Assembly (NCBI GenBank): GCA_024195585.1
Contig: SWBL01000250.1
Location: 1-64,000, forward strand
Direction: 5' to 3'
DNA from: Aureobasidium sp. EXF-3400
Taxonomy: Eukaryota; Ascomycota; Dothideomycetes; Dothideales; Saccotheciaceae
Length of the DNA stretch: 64,000 nucleotides
The stretch's first letter is position 1. Each line of letters opens with the position of its first letter. Under the pieces are notes generated by a model, which saw only the letters and a list, made by a program, of their open reading frames with translations, was not told where the DNA came from and ran no database searches. Both the position numbers and the translations under genes were made by a program. Below are positions 1 through 11,135 of this stretch, one piece after another.

Positions 1-623
1 GGGCATCCCGTCCGCTCTGCCATACATAAGCAGTTGAACGGCAGATTAGTACTACGGTGGGTGACCACGTGGGAATCCCTGCTGCTGTATGTTTTGCACA
101 ACGCGGATTGCATCGTTTTTGTATGAGAAGGCCTTGGAGAGACGTACGTTACGGACTTGCGACTTTCTCACCCCATTTCTGTTTCGCTGGTTGCCATTCC
201 CTTTGGAGCTCTCGAAGCTTATCCTCTCGACCACATTGCCCACTGTCACGGTTTAGCTACCAATCGTTTTGCTGGAGAGAGACATGGATGTACCAGGCGA
301 GCGAAGAGGAACCCGAGGGATTGCAGAAGAAGGTACCAAAGTACCATGATGTGGGGTTGCGAGATTGGAACTGACCAATTGACGAGGACTGTCAAGATTG
401 GATTGCACCAATCAAGAGCATGCGGCTGATGTTTCCTCCTCGTGCTCCGAACGTCAGCTTCTATCCTTTGGAGAGATGGACTGGTACATTGTGTCTCTGC
501 TTGTTCTGGACCGGGAGCAGACATATAAAGGTCATCAACCACCACTGTCGCCGATTGTATCTTGCAGCGAGCCTTCCCATCAAGAGAATTCGTCTATCGG
601 TACTTCCACTCAGATTTGACATA
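1..623. other. Upstream region, no supported gene
   Basis: Several short overlapping open frames occur on both strands, but none shows a recognisable domain, a consistent splice pattern or convincing codon bias. It is probably the promoter and 5' leader of the CCCH gene that follows, possibly with the end of an unseen neighbour. Confidence 0.4.
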
Positions 624-1696
624 ATGAGCCGCGATCACACTGAACGCTGCTTCGACCGAACTTCAATGCCATGTAAACTCTTCCAGCAAGGAATCTGTAG
701 AGATGGTTATCTCTGTCTCTATAGGCACGATCCGAGAGATGTGACACTACTACAGCTGTGTAATGATTTTGGGCTTACGGTACCACCGTTATTCCTATAT
801 GTCAGTTCGCAGGGCACAACCCGCTAATCAACGGACTAGGGCCAGTGTACTGAACCTAAGTGTCACGATCCCGCGCATGTCCCGTCTTCGGGCAAGGTCC
901 TGACTGTTCAACAAAGCAAATGCGACTTGACCGAGCCCGAGCATGATGATAGGTTTCAAATTATGTTTGTAATCGTGTATTCTCACATTCTGCAAAGCTG
1001 AACATAGTGCAGTCCGCCACCCGTGAAGCGACAGAGAAAGAACAAAAAGAACATTCCGAAACAAGCTTGGGATTATATTGACTGGGAAATCAGACGGCTT
1101 GAGGAGAAGGAGTCCAGCTGGGAAGTTTGGGTCAATTTCGAACTTGTGAACCCTAGAAAGGTTCGAAAGCGCACGAACGAAGAAGTATCACCCTCAGTAC
1201 AATTCCTTCGAAGTCATGGTATGTCTCGCATTCTCCTTAGACGGACATGATTCTGACTCAATGCTATCGTAAAGCCTCAACAAGACCTCCTGCTCCCGAA
1301 CGACCTGTCGGCTGCTTTGTTCTCGAGTTTCCACTCTCTTCACCTGCCATAAAGATCCTCAGGTCTCCGAATCTGATCGGAAACTCCGATACAACGTCGT
1401 TTTCTGGCGATGACCAGACTGACGGGCCCAAGTTGGGGTTGTTCGAAATACAGACAGAGGACTCGCGGGACGAGTCTGATGCTGGGCAACACAACAAGCC
1501 CGCCGTTCGCAATGATTCTGGAAGATCCCATGCCAGTGAACTTTCCTGGAACCCTTACAACGATCTGTTCCAGAGCGAGCACAGTCTGTTATTTACGAGA
1601 AATTCCGCTCATTCTAGTCGTCAACATTCGGCGAGATCGACAGGCCCGTGCGATTACGAATGTTTGTCTCTCGGTATGAGTGAGATGGTGGTTTAA
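624..1696 (+). CDS. CCCH-type zinc-finger protein (four or more exons)
   Basis: Hand-built model: exons 624-800, 840-964, 1013-1218 and 1275 to about 1696, with introns of 39, 48 and 56 nt whose phases all match. Residues 14-38 hold a CCCH finger with spacing C-x7-C-x5-C-x3-H (starts MPCKLFQQGIC). The second exon brings a partial second cluster (CTEPKCHDPAH), visible only when the 39-nt intron is removed. The rest has a basic KRQRKNKK stretch, a tryptophan-containing block (AWDYIDWEIRRLEEKE) and a Ser-rich C-terminal region. CCCH fingers usually bind single-stranded RNA, so an RNA-related role is inferred only. The 3' end is unresolved. The frame stops at 1696, but GTATGA at 1674 could be a donor to an acceptor at 1803, after which a 76-codon open frame runs to about 2031. 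I recognise no named orthologue. Confidence 0.5.
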
Positions 1697-2498
1697 GCAC
1701 CTGGATGTCTCAATAAGGGAAACGCCCTTTTGGTGTTATCGATTGGGTGTGTACAAGGGCGTCTTGGTTACGCTGTCTCGCTATGTGTTTCTTTTTCCTG
1801 TAGCGATATGGCACCCGACCAATTCTGGGTCAAGACATTGCTAAGGGCAAGAAGTGGCCATACATAGGATCGACTGTGGAATCTCAAAGGCGAGAGACAA
1901 CCCAATGGAGAGCAAGATATCGGAACCCTATAGCCTGTCTACAATTGATATCGCCATACAGCAGCATCGCCAGCCCAAGTTTGATGGTTTGTACTGCGTG
2001 TGGTAGTCAAAACTGCTCGGGACGAACTTGATTGGCCGGTTCCAAGATGAATTGTCCCCGAGTTCTATCAAGTTTCCTGATGCTCAATATTCTCTCGCCT
2101 TGATCTGGGATGCGAAATCCGGCATAGCGCCAACAGCATCATTGCTTCTCATTGGGTGAGGCCAAAATATTTCGTCTGAGCGCAGACAGGTCTAACATAC
2201 CCAGGGTGAAAGCACAACGATCCCCATTGGTCAAATCCAATGTGATGTATGAAGACATCATATTCATAGCTGTACCGGCCACGCTTGGCTACAGCAGAAG
2301 CCGAGGATTCTGTCCGCAGCCATACGAAAGAGGCCATTGGTCGATTCCAAACATCTACTCGGACTACCAACAAGCAGGCAACATATATGCCATACTCCAT
2401 CCAGTATCCCTTCCATCTATCAGCCACTTTCAACAACCATCAACCTGTCTCTTTCTTCAAACCACTTTTACCAATCAGCACCAATCACACAACTTGCA
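1697..2498. other. Gap with a possible extra exon
   Basis: After a TTTTTCCTGTAG acceptor at 1803 an open frame runs about 76 codons to about 2031. It may be a terminal exon of the preceding CCCH gene. The rest holds nothing recognisable and includes the leader of the small gene at 2499. Confidence 0.3.
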
Positions 2499-2756
2499 AT
2501 GTCAACCGAAGCTATCATCGCAATTGTCGCTCTGATTGTTGGGATACCTCCCACGATTCTGTTTCTCTGGCATTGCATCAAGAGATGCATGGGATTACCT
2601 GCATCGTCTGGATCCTCTGATGACGGAACTGGTAAGTTAGCTGATACTCAGTTGATGGCTTCGATTGATGGGGAGTTCTAGAGCTCTGAACGATTATCCA
2701 CATCATTTCCAGCATTGTATATGGTTGTTTCTGATGTGAGTGAGATCGAGTCCTGA
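2499..2756 (+). CDS. Small single-pass membrane protein, 58 aa
   Basis: Exons 2499-2631 and 2713-2756 join in phase (133 + 44 nt) around an 81-nt intron with donor GTAAGT and acceptor TTTCCAG. The product begins MSTEAIIAIVALIVGIPP, followed by a hydrophobic stretch to about residue 25, then WHCIKRCMG and a short Ser/Asp-rich tail ending SDVSEIES. This looks like one N-terminal transmembrane helix with a short soluble tail. If the intron is retained the frame ends instead at 2681 (about 60 aa). The family is not recognised and no function is claimed. It is supported by the strong hydrophobic pattern and clean splice junction, not by homology. Confidence 0.5.
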
Positions 2757-3038
2757 TTGAAATGATCCTTCGAATATCTGTTGATGCTTTTGCAGCATGT
2801 TCTCGTTTGTGCTGGTCGAGGACAGCACAGCTTGGATCATTCGTTTATAGCGAGGTTATAGTCGTCCACCATTTCTCTACTCCTGTGTATATTTTGTATT
2901 GGTTAAATCATATTCAAGAAGCGTATTTGATATAAGTTGCATCATTTCAAACTTAACACGATTGTATTACGACGAATGTTGATTTTTCGTGCGCTTGTCG
3001 AGACACCGACGCGGAAGAAGTTGTGAGATTTCGTGAAA

Positions 3039-4382
3039 CTAAGCTGGCACAGGAACACTAGAGATACCAGGCCAATCTGCAAAAGAAAGTCAGCATCGAG
3101 GGCATCACGAGAAGCATTAGCAGATCTACTCACCAAAGACTGTCCTTTCAGCATTGCGCTGAGTGACCGTCACCTCATCACCAACGGCCAAAGACTTGCC
3201 CTCATCACCCTTGCCCAAGAACGCATACCGACCGAAGACAGGCGAGTATTTGTGTCCTTTGTCTACCCTTCTATCGCTTTGCAGTTTCTTGAGCACCTTT
3301 CCAGATTCGCCTTCGCCAGGTTTGCCAGTGGCATAGTCGATGTTGAGGCTTACGCATCTGACGCAGTTTTGTACCAGATGCAGTTTCACATTGCCGGACG
3401 TCTGCAGCTCTGACCAGTAATCTTCCTCCCAGGATGATTCGGCTCCGCTGACGATGATGTTTGGTCTGAATTTCGTGATGTCCATATCTTCGCCTTCCAG
3501 GCGACTGCTAACGTCGTGCAGTGAAGTCTCGTTCACAACGAGAAAAGGGGCACAATCGGCGAAAGTGATCTTGTCTTCCGGTTGAGTTTCGCCTGAGATG
3601 ATCGTGCCGATTGAAGTCGGCAATTTGTTGGTAATGGAAGATAGCCAGCCTCCTTGCTGGGTTTGAGACTGGTTATTTTTCTCGTGAGTGGTCATGAGAA
3701 CCGGACGCTCGTTCTCGCCGAGATATGCTAGCACGACGTTATAGCCCAGACACTCGGATAGCCATTTGTTGTATTTATCGTCCATTTTGTAGGCATCAGT
3801 AGGGCTAGAGTGCATAGTCACGTGGATCTTCTGTAGTGAGGCCGTGTCTGGAACAAGAGGAAGACTCAGATCCTTCGATTCGCCGTGAGGCGGCTTCCAG
3901 GTGAGGTGGATAGAGGCATGCGTAGGATTTTGATCTTCGGGAAACTTGATCTCGGCGAACAAGAGAGTCAGTTCAGGATAATGTGCGACATGCATGTTCT
4001 TGAGCGAGCCATCTGGCAGCTCTTGGAGAATCATGAAGCAGCGGTCATAGGTAAAGCCATGTCTTGTCACTTCGGCCGAAGAAGGTTCATATGGTCGGAC
4101 GGACTTGATAGGATAGACGAGAATCTAAGATAAGCTGTAAGATGCTGTCCGTACTGCGGCAACCAGCGTTACTAACCCTACTGATATGCATAACTGAGGT
4201 TTGCGGAAGATGATTAAGACAAGAGCAATAAGAAAGACTTACGGATCTCGTCAAGAGAGGTAGAAGAGAGGAAGAGATGTCAATTACAAGGCGTGAGGTC
4301 GCGGTTCCCCGCAAATTGCCTATAGAGGGGTAGAAAGCTTGGGAGCCTTACCCTGTTTGGTATACAGATTACCCATTGTCAT
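3039..4382 (-). CDS. MOSC-domain protein (mARC-like molybdenum cofactor-binding)
   Basis: Four exons on the minus strand: 4352-4382, 4243-4319, 3134-4124 and 3039-3076, total 1137 nt for 378 aa. The N-terminal MOSC beta-barrel starts with the family signature ILVYPIKSVRP, restored only by joining exons 2 and 3. The C-terminal MOSC domain contains FRPNIIVSG, the conserved cysteine motif NCVRCVSLNIDYATG and a terminal RTVFDWPG. In mARC and Moco-sulfurase C-terminal domains the cysteine of this motif coordinates or transfers to Mo. The likely role is reductase or sulfur-transfer chemistry on N-hydroxylated or related substrates, with the partner unknown. Exon 2 encodes a hydrophobic stretch (LVIDISSSLLPLL) that may be a weak membrane anchor. 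The first intron would be only 32 nt (4320-4351), so the exact start is less certain than the body of the gene. Confidence 0.85.
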
Positions 4383-5143
4383 ATCTATAAGTAACAGACT
4401 CGACAACTCGAGATATTTTGTATAGAAACTGCTCGAACGGGTCGCTGCAAGAGTCTAGACGAGGTGCTGTGAGTTATGGCACAAGCAGGAGGGATGGACA
4501 GTCGGCAATATTGATCTGCGAGTGCACACGTTCAAGGCATCCGGCGCGGGCTTGATGTTTAAATAGCGACTATTCTCGGAGGTGGACCAGACGGACAAAG
4601 GGAGGTGCACAGAAGACAGACTTGTTGAATATGATGATGATCGGGCGAGTAAGGTTGAGATGAAGCATGAATAGAGGCTTATTCCCAGATGATGAGCGAC
4701 AGGCACCAAAAAAAACATGGCACCCCGATGGCACGGATGGATCATGGTCCACACAGCCACCACGCGAGATGGCAAGACGTCACTGCCCCCGCCATGCGCC
4801 AATGAAAGTGCCTCACGTTCAGTCGGTGACCATGTCAGTTGTTTTGCAGATGATGATGACTTCCCTACTTGAACATATCCCAGGGGGAATCTTGCAACTG
4901 CCTCTCGCCGTTCACAACAAACAATAGCGATGACGCAGTCATCAGCCTTCTCGTAAGATTATCCGGCTCGATCAACTCGAGGCTTCCACACAGCTCAGGC
5001 CAAGCGGCGCATCCATCCTTCCTACACCAACACGCCAAGCGCAACCCTACGAACCCCTACGCCTAGCAAGACAGACCAGACCAGACCATCTGAAACCCAC
5101 CTCGAAACGTGCTCGACCCTCTCGAACACATACTGACGACACC
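4383..5143. promoter_or_regulatory. Divergent intergenic region, MOSC and patatin genes
   Basis: This 761-bp interval separates divergent genes and presumably carries both promoters. Short open frames here lack domains or splice support. Pyrimidine- and C-rich sequence with many short A tracts just before 5144 is typical of fungal transcription start regions. Confidence 0.4.
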
Positions 5144-7021
5144 ATGGATGCTGCCAATGGAGTGCGGAGGAAAGACACGACCAAAGGGCCGCCGTTGCGC
5201 ATTCTGAGTCTCGACGGCGGAGGTGTGCGCGGCTACAGCATGCTGATCATCCTGCAAGAGTTGATGCACCGCACTTTTGTCGAGATCGAAGGCCGCGCCC
5301 CCAAACGACACGAGATTCCAAAACCATGCGACCACTTCGACTTGATTGCCGGAACCGGTACCGGCGGCCTGATCGCCATCATGCTGGGCCGCTTGCGACT
5401 GGATATTGAAACATGCAAAGACGTCTATGTACGAATGACCCGACGAGTCTTTGAGACGGACAAGACCATTGCCGGTATTCCTTACCGCTCAACTCTGTTC
5501 AAAGCCAGCAAACTCGAAGAAGCCATTCGAGAATGCGTAAGAGAGCACACGATATACGACGACGAAGGCAACGACTCTCAGGATGCCGTTTCCTCGTCGA
5601 CCCGCCAAAGTCTCCAGGTTGCTCGCCCTGCTCGCTCCGTCAGCGTCGCCAGCAGACACAGCACCATCGGCATGACTCCAGTAGACCCTCGCACTTCGGT
5701 CGGCATCTCGAGATGGGGCAATCCCAACGCCTTGCTCTACGACAGTCGCGAGAACAGGACAAAGACTGCCGTGACTGCTGTCTACCGCGGCACCCCCAAG
5801 GGCGGAAAGCCTGCTCTGCTGCGCTCATACGACTCGCGTAAGGAGCCGTCACCCGAGTACAACTGTTACATCTGGCAAGCTGGACGAGCCACCTCGGCTA
5901 CCGCTCTTGCTTTCAAGCCCATCCAGATTGGTCAGAGCACCTTCCTTGATGAAGGCGCTGGAAAATACAACCCAAGCCCGCAAATCCTCGACGAGGCCGT
6001 CTGTAACGAGTGGCCGGGAAGAGATGTAGGCGTCTTTTTCAGTGTCGGAACTGGAAAACGTCCTCCTGGCACCAACAACCGCCAGCATGAGTGGTGGGAG
6101 GACTTTGTCGGAGGAGGTATGGGTGACTTCGCCGAAGCTCGCCGCAGGCTGATTGCGAAGATTGAAGCCTGTGAGGAGACACATCAATATATGCTTGACG
6201 AATATCTATCAAAACGTCAAGTCAACCGTCAGAACTACTATCGGCTGAATGTCGAGGTCGGTGTTGGCGAGTATGGCATGAACGAATGGAACAGACTCGG
6301 AGACATCAGCACCAGCACACGCATGTACCTTGCTCGTCCCGAAGCCCAGGCACAGAACTTCGATGCCGCTGCCAAACTCGCCAAAGTTCACTTCAGCAAG
6401 ATTCGCCATGAGCGGGCACCATCGTGGGATGGCCAGGAAGTCATCAACACTGCCTCCTCGCGACACAACGCTCCTCTTCCTGCAATTCCCCTCCCTAGCA
6501 ACCCGCTTGCTGTGGAGCTCCCGGCCGACGACGTTTTCCCACCTCAATCATATCAACATCGTCCACCACCATCACAACCGCCAATGCGTCAGTCATCTAT
6601 CGCTGACATGAAATACACGGTTGTACCTGATGATCAATGGCCTCAGTCAGAGTCCGTGAGGACGCCCACTAGCGCTACGCGTCCTTCACCACCTCCAGGT
6701 GCCTATCGCCCCTCGATGGACTCTATGCATCGTTCCAGTGGCTCGCTGAGTCAATACCGTCCAGAGTCTCAGGACAGTGGGACAGGAGCCTATGCGCCTC
6801 CTCTACCTCCAAAAACCCCTTTGCCGTATCCAGATAATGCTGCACCGATGAGCCCTACAGTCAGCAGCTCAACTGTTGGAAGGCATTCGTCACACAACGG
6901 AGGGTCGTTCAATATTGCGCCGCTACGTCAAGCTCTACCACCTTACCCGGATACAGACGGTCCTCCACCTATCGTCAATATCGCGCGCAAGCCTGAATAT
7001 ACTGGTGGTCAACGCTACTAG
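5144..7021 (+). CDS. Patatin-like protein with Ser-to-Gly change at the nucleophile position
   Basis: Single exon, 625 aa. Residues about 18-330 form a patatin-like phospholipase domain. The oxyanion-hole motif LDGGGVRGYS is at about 25-34 and the Asp of the dyad is in FLDEGAGKYN (Asp269). The nucleophile elbow normally reads G-T-S-T-G-G; here it reads DLIAGTGTGGLIAIMLG, with codon GGT for residue 72. Patatins hydrolyse acyl esters of phospholipids or galactolipids through the Ser-Asp dyad, so loss of Ser suggests an inactive or altered enzyme, unless this variant is normal in the fungal subfamily. The C-terminal about 220 residues are Pro/Ser-rich and look disordered (PPLPPKTPLPYPD). No signal peptide or membrane segment is seen. 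The ATG follows a CACC context at 5140. Confidence 0.88.
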   Translation: MDAANGVRRKDTTKGPPLRILSLDGGGVRGYSMLIILQELMHRTFVEIEGRAPKRHEIPKPCDHFDLIAGTGTGGLIAIMLGRLRLDIETCKDVYVRMTRRVFETDKTIAGIPYRSTLFKASKLEEAIRECVREHTIYDDEGNDSQDAVSSSTRQSLQVARPARSVSVASRHSTIGMTPVDPRTSVGISRWGNPNALLYDSRENRTKTAVTAVYRGTPKGGKPALLRSYDSRKEPSPEYNCYIWQAGRATSATALAFKPIQIGQSTFLDEGAGKYNPSPQILDEAVCNEWPGRDVGVFFSVGTGKRPPGTNNRQHEWWEDFVGGGMGDFAEARRRLIAKIEACEETHQYMLDEYLSKRQVNRQNYYRLNVEVGVGEYGMNEWNRLGDISTSTRMYLARPEAQAQNFDAAAKLAKVHFSKIRHERAPSWDGQEVINTASSRHNAPLPAIPLPSNPLAVELPADDVFPPQSYQHRPPPSQPPMRQSSIADMKYTVVPDDQWPQSESVRTPTSATRPSPPPGAYRPSMDSMHRSSGSLSQYRPESQDSGTGAYAPPLPPKTPLPYPDNAAPMSPTVSSSTVGRHSSHNGGSFNIAPLRQALPPYPDTDGPPPIVNIARKPEYTGGQRY

Positions 7022-7678
7022 AGTCTGGTGACGGTTGCATCACTTCTGTGTATGCTCTTGCAACGGTGCATAATAATTGGGTATACCTTGATTTTGGCGT
7101 TCGTCTCATGGTAGTCCCTTGGTTTGGAGAAGAGCGCGTCCGATGGTATATGGAGCATGTCCATCTTGACTCCGAAGGTCTTGATCATTTTCTTTTCTTC
7201 TTATGACCTTGCCTTTTTGTCTTCATAATTTCTGCTTCTCTCGACGAATGATACCACTCTGTTTTCCCTTTTTCAATCCTGTTATAGTAGTTACTGCATA
7301 GTCCAATGTGTCCCTAAAACGCCATCTTCTCGTGAGCTCGGTGGGTGATGATGACATGACGTACACAGAGAACCAAAATATACTTTTTGTCAAACCAGCC
7401 TTAATTTTTCCTCTTTGCTGATCACCTTGCTGTAGCCTCGGTATCCCTAAAGCAGCATCATAGGGGACGGGCAAGAAACGCAGGAAAGATGGAAAGTAGG
7501 GAAATTGTTGTTTCGAGTTCTTACACCAACAAACGAATGCGAATAAAAACTATCCACCGAATATATCACCTACCATCTGAGGACCTTTCGTAGATCAAAC
7601 GTTCGGCAAGGTTAAGAATACCAGAAGAAACCGTCAGAGTCGTTCAACACGCAAGAGACGGTTGAACGATAGCTAGCC
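7022..7678. other. Intergenic, nothing supported
   Basis: 3' flank of the patatin gene and 5' flank of the DUF3602-like gene. It is T-rich after the stop and contains no recognisable gene on either strand. Confidence 0.5.
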
Positions 7679-8178
7679 ATGGCTTCCACTGGACAACAAC
7701 CGATTGTAGCGCCGCCGCATCGAATATCCATCGGGCGTGGAGGAAGAGGAAACATGAGTGCGTCTCTCGAATTTTCACCATCAACACTATACTCGGTTGT
7801 ATGTTTTTTTCCTCAGATCAATAGACTAACACCACAACAGTCGCGCCAGAAGAGATCAAAGAAGAGCTCAAGAAAGCATCGAGTGCTGACGAATACGATG
7901 GTGTGTTTCCATATTCACTTCTTCCTTGCAATATTCGCAGAAGAACGGCTCTGTAAGTAGCACTGTTGCTAATGATTACCACAGCATTGGGCGAACACAA
8001 TCGCCGCAGATCAAGTAGTACTTGGTCACTACATTCTAGCAGCAGCGGCGGAACGTCCAAGACGGAAGCTATAAAGGACTTCTTTAGACGAGGCAGTCAG
8101 AGCAAACGGAAGAGTATAAGCCAAGACGAGATTGTAGAAGGGGAAGAAGGGGAAGAGGAAGAAGCGGTAAATGCGTAG
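7679..8178 (+). CDS. DUF3602-like small protein, 110 aa
   Basis: Exons 7679-7757, 7841-7900 and 7985-8178 sum to 333 nt with matching phases. The N-terminal half carries the motif GRGGRGN (residues about 20-26) that characterises a fungal family of short glycine-rich repeat proteins (DUF3602). A charged segment follows (APEEIKEELKKASSADEYD), then a Ser/Arg-rich stretch and a Glu-rich C-terminus (EGEEGEEEEAVNA). No membrane or signal segment is visible. Function is unknown; family members are often described as stress-linked, which I cannot show here. The first GT of each intron matches the consensus (GTGCGT, GTGTGT), and the acceptors follow TAAC-like branch sites. Family assignment rests on the short RGG-type motif, so confidence is moderate. 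Confidence 0.6.
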
Positions 8179-8711
8179 ATCGCAAGAAGCATTCTACGCG
8201 TGGACAGAGGAGTTTGACTGGAGTTCTCGGGAAGGAAATTGGGAATACCATTCGAGTTCGATGTCTTTTGGCAATTTTGGGGTAGTTTTTTGGTTCAATC
8301 GAAATTTCCCATACTTGATGCCTTTTGACAAAGAGGGCAGAGGTCATACCATAAAACATGGCGAGAAAGCAAGAGCAAAGAAATGAGCTGTACTGATCGT
8401 ATACTGTCGAGGCTCTTGCCTAGTCGCATTCTGCTTCGAGTCAGATCGCTCAGTAATGCTATTGTTCATTCTGCTGGTTGATGCATATTCATATATCGTG
8501 TCGAGTTCTAATCAGAGGACGACAATCTGAGTTTATAGCCCTGACTTCGATGCTGTTGCCAAGTGGGTGACGTCGTGCTGGGCGCAGCATCTCCCAATTA
8601 CTTTTCGCTGGGAAGTCGCTCGACCTCTCTTGATACTAAATCTTGTATGAGTACGAGTCGTTGGGTGGAAGTTGTTCAATACACGACTCTTCGTAACTTG
8701 GCTCCGTCAAA
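8179..8711. other. Intergenic, nothing supported
   Basis: Tandem interval between two plus-strand genes. The open frames at 8171-8386 and 8563-8754 have no domain or splice support. Confidence 0.45.
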
Positions 8712-10500
8712 ATGGCTCTGGCCGCCCTTCCCTATCATGAGCCTGAAATCGTGACGATACTCATCCAGGCATCATTTCTAATTGTCCTCAATGGCATTAA
8801 TTGGGTACTCGACAATGCCATATATTGTGGTCTTGTAGGTCAAATATTGATCGGAGTGGCATGGGGCACTCCAGGTGCAGATTGGCTGTCGCAAGAGGTA
8901 CAAGATACGGTGATGCAGTTGGGATATCTTGGGTTGATTCTTATTGTATATGAAGGTACGGACATTCTCAAATTTCGATGATCTGTTGGCTGATCGTGCT
9001 TTCCAAAGGTGGTTTGTCAACCTCGTTTGCATCTTTATGGTCGAATATCTATCTCTCTGGACTCGTGGCCCTCATCGGCATTACCTTGCCCGTTGGCATA
9101 TCATATGTCTTGATGGGATTGCTGGGAGCTACTCCCGTTCAAGCCTTTGCTGCTGGGGCTGCGTTGTGTTCAACTTCTCTGGGTACGACGTTCACTATCC
9201 TTAGTACAAGTGGTCTGGAAAAGAGCAGACTTGGTGTTATCCTGTCCAGTGCAGCAATGCTGGATGATGTGGCTGGGCTTGTTATGGTCCAAGTCATATC
9301 GAACCTCGGTGGATCCGCCGACTCGTTCAGTGCTGTGACAGTCATCCGGCCTGTGTTCGTCTCAGTCGCATTTGCTGTCGTTGTGCCTGCCTTCTGCTGG
9401 CTTGTGGTGAAGCCAATCACCAAGTATGTCTTTGCCCAGCCACCAGCAGAGAAAGAGAAGTCGAAAGTGCGCGGTTGGATATGTACGCCTGTTTCGGCCT
9501 TCGCAGCTCATACCTTAGTTCTCCTGGGTCTTGTAACTGGATCGACTTATGCTGGAACCTCCAACCTCTTCGCAGCATATATTGCCGGTGCTGTCATCAA
9601 CTGGTGGGATGCTCTTGTGAGCACGACACTACAGGAACGACGTACAGGTGCTACGTCGGAGAAGAATGCACTGAAAGGGAAGAAGGCATCTGCTTCGTCT
9701 GGAGGACAAGTGACAACCTCAAGTCCTTCCTCATCTGCTGTTTTCACTCCCGAAACTCAACGACCAGTAACTGATCACTCTGTCTCGAAGACACACGACA
9801 AGCTGAAGGGTGCAGTAATATACGAGCATATGTACGCGCCAGCCATGAACTCGATCCTGAAGCCCTTCTTCTTTGTAAGTACTATCTTCGCCTTTGTCGA
9901 AGCTCTGAGCACTAACCACGATGTCAGGCGTCCATTGGCTTTTCTATTCCCATCACTCAGATGTTCCGTGGTGCCATTGTTTGGCGCGGTATTGTCTATA
10001 CCATCCTCATGATCTTGGGCAAGCTGGCCTGCGGTCTCGTACTCGTCCGCTTCACAAACACACCCGCGAAAGTGCAAATACCGGAGAGCCAGCAACCCAC
10101 AGAAGCGACTACGTCCGACCATGCTCCGGCTAGTCAGACCGACGAACGGCGAGGAACCCCGTCTGCAAACTCCAAGCGCAAGCGACAAGCGCCTCGCAAG
10201 CTACCCAAACCACAATCACTATATCCTTCTCTAATGCTGGGAAGTGCCATGGTAGCGCGAGGCGAAATCGGTTTTCTCATCTCTTCACTGGCAGAAAGCA
10301 ATGGTGTGTTCGGCTTAGTAGAAGGTGGCGGAAGCTCCGATATCTTTCTTGTAGCCACATGGGCCATTCTCCTCTGCACGATCATCGGTCCAGTCAGTAT
10401 TGGCGCGATGGTGAACCGAGTCAAGAAACTCCAGAAGGCTAGAGCGACCGATACAGCGAAACCCGATCCATTGGGTGGATGGGGAGTCGAGAGTCAGTGA
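8712..10500 (+). CDS. Na+/H+ antiporter, CPA2-type cation/proton exchanger
   Basis: Exons 8712-8955, 9009-9874 and 9928-10500 sum to 1683 nt (560 aa). The joined protein has about 12 hydrophobic segments typical of the sodium/hydrogen exchanger domain. The first junction restores IVYEGGLSTSF, a conserved segment of CPA2 exchangers. The acidic pair of the ion-binding helix is seen in SAAMLDDVAGLVMVQV, and a later helix reads MVARGEIGFLISSLAE, another family signature. Two hydrophilic Ser/Thr-rich cytosolic loops (residues about 300-350 and 415-455) separate the membrane blocks. It probably exchanges Na+ or K+ for H+ at the plasma membrane or an endomembrane, contributing to pH and salt tolerance. 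No regulatory C-terminal domain such as TrkA is visible. Confidence 0.9.
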
Positions 10501-11135
10501 TTGCCGTTATCATAATCAGTAAATTTTCTGAACGGTATGACATGATTTGTTTCTGCTTGGGAATGTACACGTTGGTTGTAAAGAAGGTTAGGTGGTTGCT
10601 TATCGCAACGGTGATAGCGTGAAGAGGCGCTGTCATGGCGTCGAAGAAATGAGCTGAGAGACTGCAAGGCTGATAAGCTTTGTTCTTGTCCAGCTTCGGC
10701 AGAAAAAAATCGCGGAAGTGCAAGAGCTGCTGGGCTGAATGTTCTGTACGTGTAGCTACAAGATAGGTTATCGTATTTCATCATTTGTGGCTGCCATGTG
10801 CGAAAGAAGCAGGGCGGTATGCATCTATCTACCTAAGTTGGCGGTTTAAGTCGAGAGAGCGTCATGACTTTTGGTCTAGCATGGCGTGGGTCGAGCTTCT
10901 CAACTTCTTTTGACCTTAGATCATAGCACGTCTTTGTGCAATACGATCTCTTCCATAACACGCTCCCGATTTGGACTTGGCCACTCCAGTCGCGAATGCC
11001 TTTCCTTGCAGCATTTGGCGCATGAGCTGGCTCTTAACAGATATTTGGAGAGCCATGTCTGAGACAGGGAGTACTTCCGCATGATGGCTGGTCTTTTGAT
11101 TTGTTGTCGTCTGGTATCCAGTTGGCGTATTTCCT
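10501..11135. other. Convergent intergenic region
   Basis: 3' ends of the antiporter gene (plus) and the RPC17 gene (minus) meet here. Minus-strand open frames around 10916-11182 overlap the RPC17 3' end and look like shadows. Nothing else is supported. Confidence 0.5.
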
